Of a stretch of 9,261 nt of DNA, positions 6,554-9,261 are shown in pieces. Source of the stretch: an uncultured Clostridia bacterium (GTDB lineage Bacteria > Bacillota > Clostridia > Lachnospirales > Lachnospiraceae); NCBI GenBank assembly GCA_946611595.1, contig CAMODY010000066.1, positions 1 through 9,261 of the forward strand. The letters run 5' to 3'. Numbering within the stretch: position 1 is the first letter of the stretch; each line of letters starts with the position of its first letter. The translations under genes and the position numbers were made by a program. Under the pieces are notes generated by a model, which was not told the DNA's origin, did no database searches, and saw only the letters and a program-made list of their open reading frames with translations.

Positions 6554-7840
6554 TTAAAGTTCGTCAATAATCATCTGTTTCATCATGACGATACCTTCCG
6601 CCAGGCTTCGCTTTGCCGGGCAGATATAAGAACAGGAACCGCATTCAATGCATTCTCTTCCGTCGTTTTCGCGGAAAAGATCAACCATTCCAAGTGCGGA
6701 ATAATCGGCAAGTTTTGTCGGGATCAATCTCGAAGGACAGACCTCGATGCATCTTCCGCAGTGAATACAGTTTGTCTGATGAACACGCACAACCGGATCA
6801 TGTACAAGGGCAATGATCGCATTTGTATCTTTTGTTACCGGCCGGTCAAGATCTACTAACGATTCACCCGTCATTGGGCCACCGATGATGACCTTCTCCG
6901 GCTCTTTCTTAAAACCGCCTGCTGCCTCGATCAACTCACGGATATTGGTTCCAAGGCGTACCTTAAAGTTGCCGGGCTTTTTGATCGCATCTCCTGCAAC
7001 CGTCACCATACGGCTGATCAAAGGTCTTCCCTCTACGACTGCCGTACGGATCGCATAGATCGTCTCAACATTTAAGACTAAGCATCCGACATCTGCAGGC
7101 GTCATATGGGAGTTGACCTGCTTTTTGGTAAGCGCATAGATCAGCTGACGCTCAGAGCCTTGAGGATACTTGGAATACAGCATCTTTACATGGATATCAT
7201 GATCCTTTGTTAAATACTGTTTGATCTTAATGACAGCTGCCTTCTTATCATCCTGGATCGCGATCACGCCTTTGGCATTATCAAACAAACGCAGTACGAT
7301 CTTAAGACCTTCTACGATCTTATCCGGCTCTTCCGTAAGTCTTCTGTTATTGCAGGTGATATACGGCTCGCATTCGCAGCCGTTTACGATGATATATTTA
7401 ATCTTTCCCGGATCTTCCGGAGAAAGTTTAATATGCGTAGGATAGCCTTCTTCGCCGCCCATACCGACAATACCGGCTTCACGGATCAGTGTTAAGATTT
7501 CCTTTTTGGAAAGCTCTGTATAAGGCTTAACGATCGAACGTGGCTCCTCATTTACGTCACCTATATTTTCGATGACGATCGAGTCGAAATCCACGTATTT
7601 TACGATACCGGCAATCGAAGAATGTACATTAGAAGAAACATAGCCGTCAGCTTTTGCGATCAGCGTTCCGGCGCTCACCCATTCTCCGCCCTTTACGACC
7701 GGTTTAGCGTGACGTCCATGATGCAAAAATAAGGGGAAGGTTAAGTCCCCCTTTGGGATCAGCTCTTCAGCCGGTCTGCTCGATGTTAACTTTTTATTGG
7801 AAGCAGGATGAACCCCGCCTTTAAATGTCAAAACAGCCAT
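6554..7840 (-). CDS. rnfC: Rnf complex subunit C (NADH/FMN and [4Fe-4S] subunit)
   Basis: A 428-residue peripheral subunit on the cytoplasmic face, where Rnf meets NAD(H). It is related to the NuoF flavoprotein of complex I. The N-terminus TFKGGVHP, a biotinyl/lipoyl-like segment (AKPVVKGGEWVSAG...VHSSIAG, 45-78), the nucleotide/FMN segment GIVGMGGEEGYPTHIKLS (123-140) with NGCECEPYITC (153-163), and KYPQGSERQLIYALT (224-238) are family features. Two [4Fe-4S] motifs are complete: C358-C361-C364-C368 and C397-C400-C403-C407, each followed by Pro. The glycine-rich loop has one residue more than the usual GGAGFPTH. The ATG at 7840 is the only plausible start (an in-frame TAA is three codons upstream), yet it has no Shine-Dalgarno, and a strong promoter ends a few bases before it. 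First gene of the rnf cluster. Confidence 0.96.
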   Translation of the reverse strand: MAVLTFKGGVHPASNKKLTSSRPAEELIPKGDLTFPLFLHHGRHAKPVVKGGEWVSAGTLIAKADGYVSSNVHSSIAGIVKYVDFDSIVIENIGDVNEEPRSIVKPYTELSKKEILTLIREAGIVGMGGEEGYPTHIKLSPEDPGKIKYIIVNGCECEPYITCNNRRLTEEPDKIVEGLKIVLRLFDNAKGVIAIQDDKKAAVIKIKQYLTKDHDIHVKMLYSKYPQGSERQLIYALTKKQVNSHMTPADVGCLVLNVETIYAIRTAVVEGRPLISRMVTVAGDAIKKPGNFKVRLGTNIRELIEAAGGFKKEPEKVIIGGPMTGESLVDLDRPVTKDTNAIIALVHDPVVRVHQTNCIHCGRCIEVCPSRLIPTKLADYSALGMVDLFRENDGRECIECGSCSYICPAKRSLAEGIVMMKQMIIDEL

Positions 7841-7841
7841 A

Positions 7842-7869
7842 ACAGGTTAAAATTATATAATTACAGGTT
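7842..7869. repeat. Direct repeat ACAGGTT flanking the rnfC -10
   Basis: ACAGGTT (plus strand) occurs at 7842-7848 and 7863-7869, 21 bases apart start to start, about two helical turns. Exactly midway is the 12-base perfect palindrome AATTATATAATT (7851-7862), which contains the -10. The arrangement would suit a regulator bound on one DNA face, but I know of no regulator with this site. Confidence 0.45.
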
Positions 7870-7880
7870 TATAATATCAA
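7852..7880 (-). promoter_or_regulatory. Strong sigma-A-type promoter for rnfC, likely leaderless
   Basis: On the minus strand TTGATA (7875-7880, five of six consensus bases), a 17-base spacer and TATAAT (7852-7857, six of six). The -35 lies in the last codons of the exonuclease gene. A start site about 7 bases past the -10 falls at 7843-7848, only 3-8 bases before the rnfC ATG at 7840. Together with the absence of any Shine-Dalgarno this predicts a leaderless or nearly leaderless message. Confidence 0.7.
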
Positions 7881-8925
7881 GGGCATATTCTGTTAAGATT
7901 CTGTGATCTTCTGTTACAGAATTCTGAAGTTCAAAGAAGCTCTTCCGGCTTTCCCCGTCTACTGAGAACGCAGGGGTGAAAAGTGTATGCTTTTGTGGAA
8001 GGAACTGCCCTTCTTTCTTCAAATAACAATTCTTTTTTGTTGCTTTCTTACGGTGGCTCTTATCTACGAACTGGGCCACATCTTTATGGATCACGCGGTC
8101 CTCATCCGGAAGATAGTAATAGTTTTCAACGTCCGGCAAAGGAAGCTTTGCGATCCCATCATAGATCTTTATATTAAGCTGCAAAAGCTTACCATCCGCT
8201 GCGATCAGGATGCGGTCGTTATCTGCATGCTTTTCAAAGCTGACAGGAAGCGGCATTTCAAGTTCAAAATCAAAAACTGCCGTATGGTCAATCACCTTGA
8301 ACTCTTCAAAACGAAACGCTCCTTCTATGATCCCGGTATAATTCAATATCGCAAGGAGCTGCAGCATGCCTTTTACGTCGTCATAATTATGAAGAAGCAG
8401 CAGATCTTCCGCTTCTTTATCCGCGCTTCTTTCAAACTCATAAAAGACCGGGATCAGTGCTCCGCCCCCATAAAGATCATCGCGATTGATCTGAAGAAAG
8501 CGTTCGATCGATTTCTGGCTCATACTTTCAAGGCCAAGAAGTTTTTTTAGCGGCTTTGCAAGCTTATAGATATCGATGCTTTGGAATGTGGAAAAATCCA
8601 GATCCAGATCATAAAACTCAGCTTTATAAGCCAGGTACGGGATATCGAAGCCGTCACCATTAAAGTGGATCAGAACTTTATAGGACGAAGCAAAGTCTGC
8701 AAAACTTTCCATGACCTCACGTTCATCTAAGGCGCTTTCGGCTAAATACTGGCGGATCTTCCAACTCCCGTCATGAAAGAAAGCACATCCGATCAAATAT
8801 ACCTGAGTGCTTTCTTTTCTTAAACCTGTTGTTTCAATATCAAAAAATAGAATGTCTTCTACAGGAGCGATCCGGCTAAGATCAAAAGCCGGCTTAAGCT
8901 CCGTTGTATCCGTGATTATTTTCAT
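7861..8925 (-). CDS. YprB-type ribonuclease H-like exonuclease
   Basis: A 354-residue soluble protein with an N-terminal DEDD-type 3'-5' exonuclease fold like the RNase_H_2/YprB family. Acidic motifs are visible: FFDIETTGL (D29, E31), FNGDGFDIPYL (N89, D94) and HNYDDVKGM (H179, D183), the last resembling the family's HNxxD. These would coordinate two metal ions for cleavage of a nucleic acid end. The substrate is unknown. The C-terminal half (about 200-354) is less conserved, with many aromatic and charged residues and a basic patch SHRKKATKKN near 290. The start codon overlaps the murF stop by 4 bases (ATGA) and has only a weak ribosome site, so translation is probably coupled to murF. Its last codons contain the rnfC -35 element. 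No link to Rnf function is implied. Confidence 0.85.
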   Translation of the reverse strand: MKIITDTTELKPAFDLSRIAPVEDILFFDIETTGLRKESTQVYLIGCAFFHDGSWKIRQYLAESALDEREVMESFADFASSYKVLIHFNGDGFDIPYLAYKAEFYDLDLDFSTFQSIDIYKLAKPLKKLLGLESMSQKSIERFLQINRDDLYGGGALIPVFYEFERSADKEAEDLLLLHNYDDVKGMLQLLAILNYTGIIEGAFRFEEFKVIDHTAVFDFELEMPLPVSFEKHADNDRILIAADGKLLQLNIKIYDGIAKLPLPDVENYYYLPDEDRVIHKDVAQFVDKSHRKKATKKNCYLKKEGQFLPQKHTLFTPAFSVDGESRKSFFELQNSVTEDHRILTEYALDIINL

Positions 8926-9261
8926 TTCTGAAGAAATTCCACAATACTTGCAAAGTTCATCGCATGGGATGCTTTCACTAAGATGTTATCGCCCGGCTCT
9001 AAAAGTTCCGGAAGCGCTTCAATGCAGGCTTCTGTTGTATGGAAGTATTCGACTTTATTGTCGGTGTTCATCTTTGCTCCCATAAAGATCTTTTCGCTAA
9101 GCTCACCAACTGCGATAATGAGGTCGCATCCTGCTTCCGCAGCATAACGGCCGACCTGGTAATGATATTTATCGGATTCTTCACCAAGTTCAAACATATC
9201 CCCAAGGAGCGCAACCTTTCTGCCTTCAGCAAGCTGAAGGATATCGATGGAAGACTCCATG
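8922..9261 (-). CDS. murF: UDP-MurNAc-tripeptide--D-Ala-D-Ala ligase, C-terminal 113 codons
   Basis: MurF adds D-Ala-D-Ala to the UDP-MurNAc-tripeptide, the last cytoplasmic step in making the peptidoglycan pentapeptide. Only the C-terminal domain is visible: MESSIDILQ, then GRKVALLGDMFELGEESDKYH, a DLIIAVGELS segment, and the closing GDNILVKASHAMNFASIVEFL, which match the usual AVLGDMLELG and D-x-VLVKGS-x-M patterns of this ligase. The Met codon at 9258-9260 is not a start: in homologues it lies in the middle of the protein, after the NANPxSM segment, so the gene continues past the right edge and most of the protein (the N-terminal and central ATP-binding domains) is outside. The exonuclease gene overlaps its stop codon. 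Confidence 0.92.
   Translation of the reverse strand, partial: MESSIDILQLAEGRKVALLGDMFELGEESDKYHYQVGRYAAEAGCDLIIAVGELSEKIFMGAKMNTDNKVEYFHTTEACIEALPELLEPGDNILVKASHAMNFASIVEFLQK

Noticed and set aside
3784..7840. Na+-NQR operon instead of Rnf
   Set aside because: Gene order C-D-G-E-A, two [4Fe-4S] motifs in the C subunit and no NqrF or NqrA-type gene point to Rnf.
7856..7861. Plus-strand TATAAT from the palindrome as a divergent promoter
   Set aside because: No -35-like hexamer 16-18 bases before it, and no gene on the plus strand.
7987..8550. Plus-strand open frame of 187 codons antisense to the exonuclease
   Set aside because: Its composition follows from reading the opposite strand of a real gene, and no recognisable fold or ribosome site supports it.
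1..9261. CRISPR arrays, tRNA/rRNA genes, insertion sequences, phage genes
   Set aside because: No spaced repeats, RNA-gene sequences, transposase motifs or terminal inverted repeats were seen; the window is housekeeping in character.

Overview
The window looks like a chromosomal segment of a Gram-positive Clostridia-type Firmicute, possibly a member of the Lachnospiraceae. The grounds are strong GGAGG ribosome binding sites, sigma-A-type promoters, an rnf operon in the clostridial C-D-G-E-A order, and the protein sequences themselves. I cannot name the species. Every gene I can support lies on the minus strand, so transcription runs from high to low coordinates. The gene density is very high, and no gene-free stretch exceeds about 125 bases.

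In transcription order the window holds the 3' end of murF (cell-wall precursor ligase, cut by the right edge), then a YprB-type RNase H-fold exonuclease overlapping murF by 4 bases. Next come five genes of an Rnf-type membrane complex, rnfC, rnfD, rnfG, rnfE and rnfA, of which D-G-E-A overlap by 1 to 4 bases. A 122-base intergenic region with a promoter and two hairpins follows. Last come a two-CBS-domain protein resembling the c-di-AMP receptor DarB/CbpB, tyrS (overlapping it by 11 bases) and alaS (cut by the left edge).

The Rnf locus is the most interesting part. A canonical Rnf passes electrons ferredoxin > RnfB > [2Fe-2S] between RnfA and RnfE > FMN on RnfG > FMN on RnfD > RnfC > NAD+. 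Here rnfB is absent from its usual place after rnfA. Three of the four expected RnfA/RnfE cluster cysteines are Asn, Ser and Gly. The FMN-attachment Thr of RnfG is Asp, and the ETPGLG motif is gone. The RnfD flavinylation motif keeps its Thr but not its flanking residues. RnfC keeps both [4Fe-4S] motifs but has an extra residue in its nucleotide/FMN loop. All frames are intact and tightly coupled, so this looks like a maintained, divergent Rnf-derived complex rather than decay. Its function is unknown.

Two good promoters are visible. One ends only a few bases before the rnfC start codon, which has no Shine-Dalgarno sequence, suggesting leaderless rnfC mRNA; it is flanked by direct repeats. 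The other precedes the CBS gene, and its transcript would begin with an 11-bp hairpin showing AAGGAGGG in its loop. I see no intrinsic terminator, so readthrough along the whole strand is possible.
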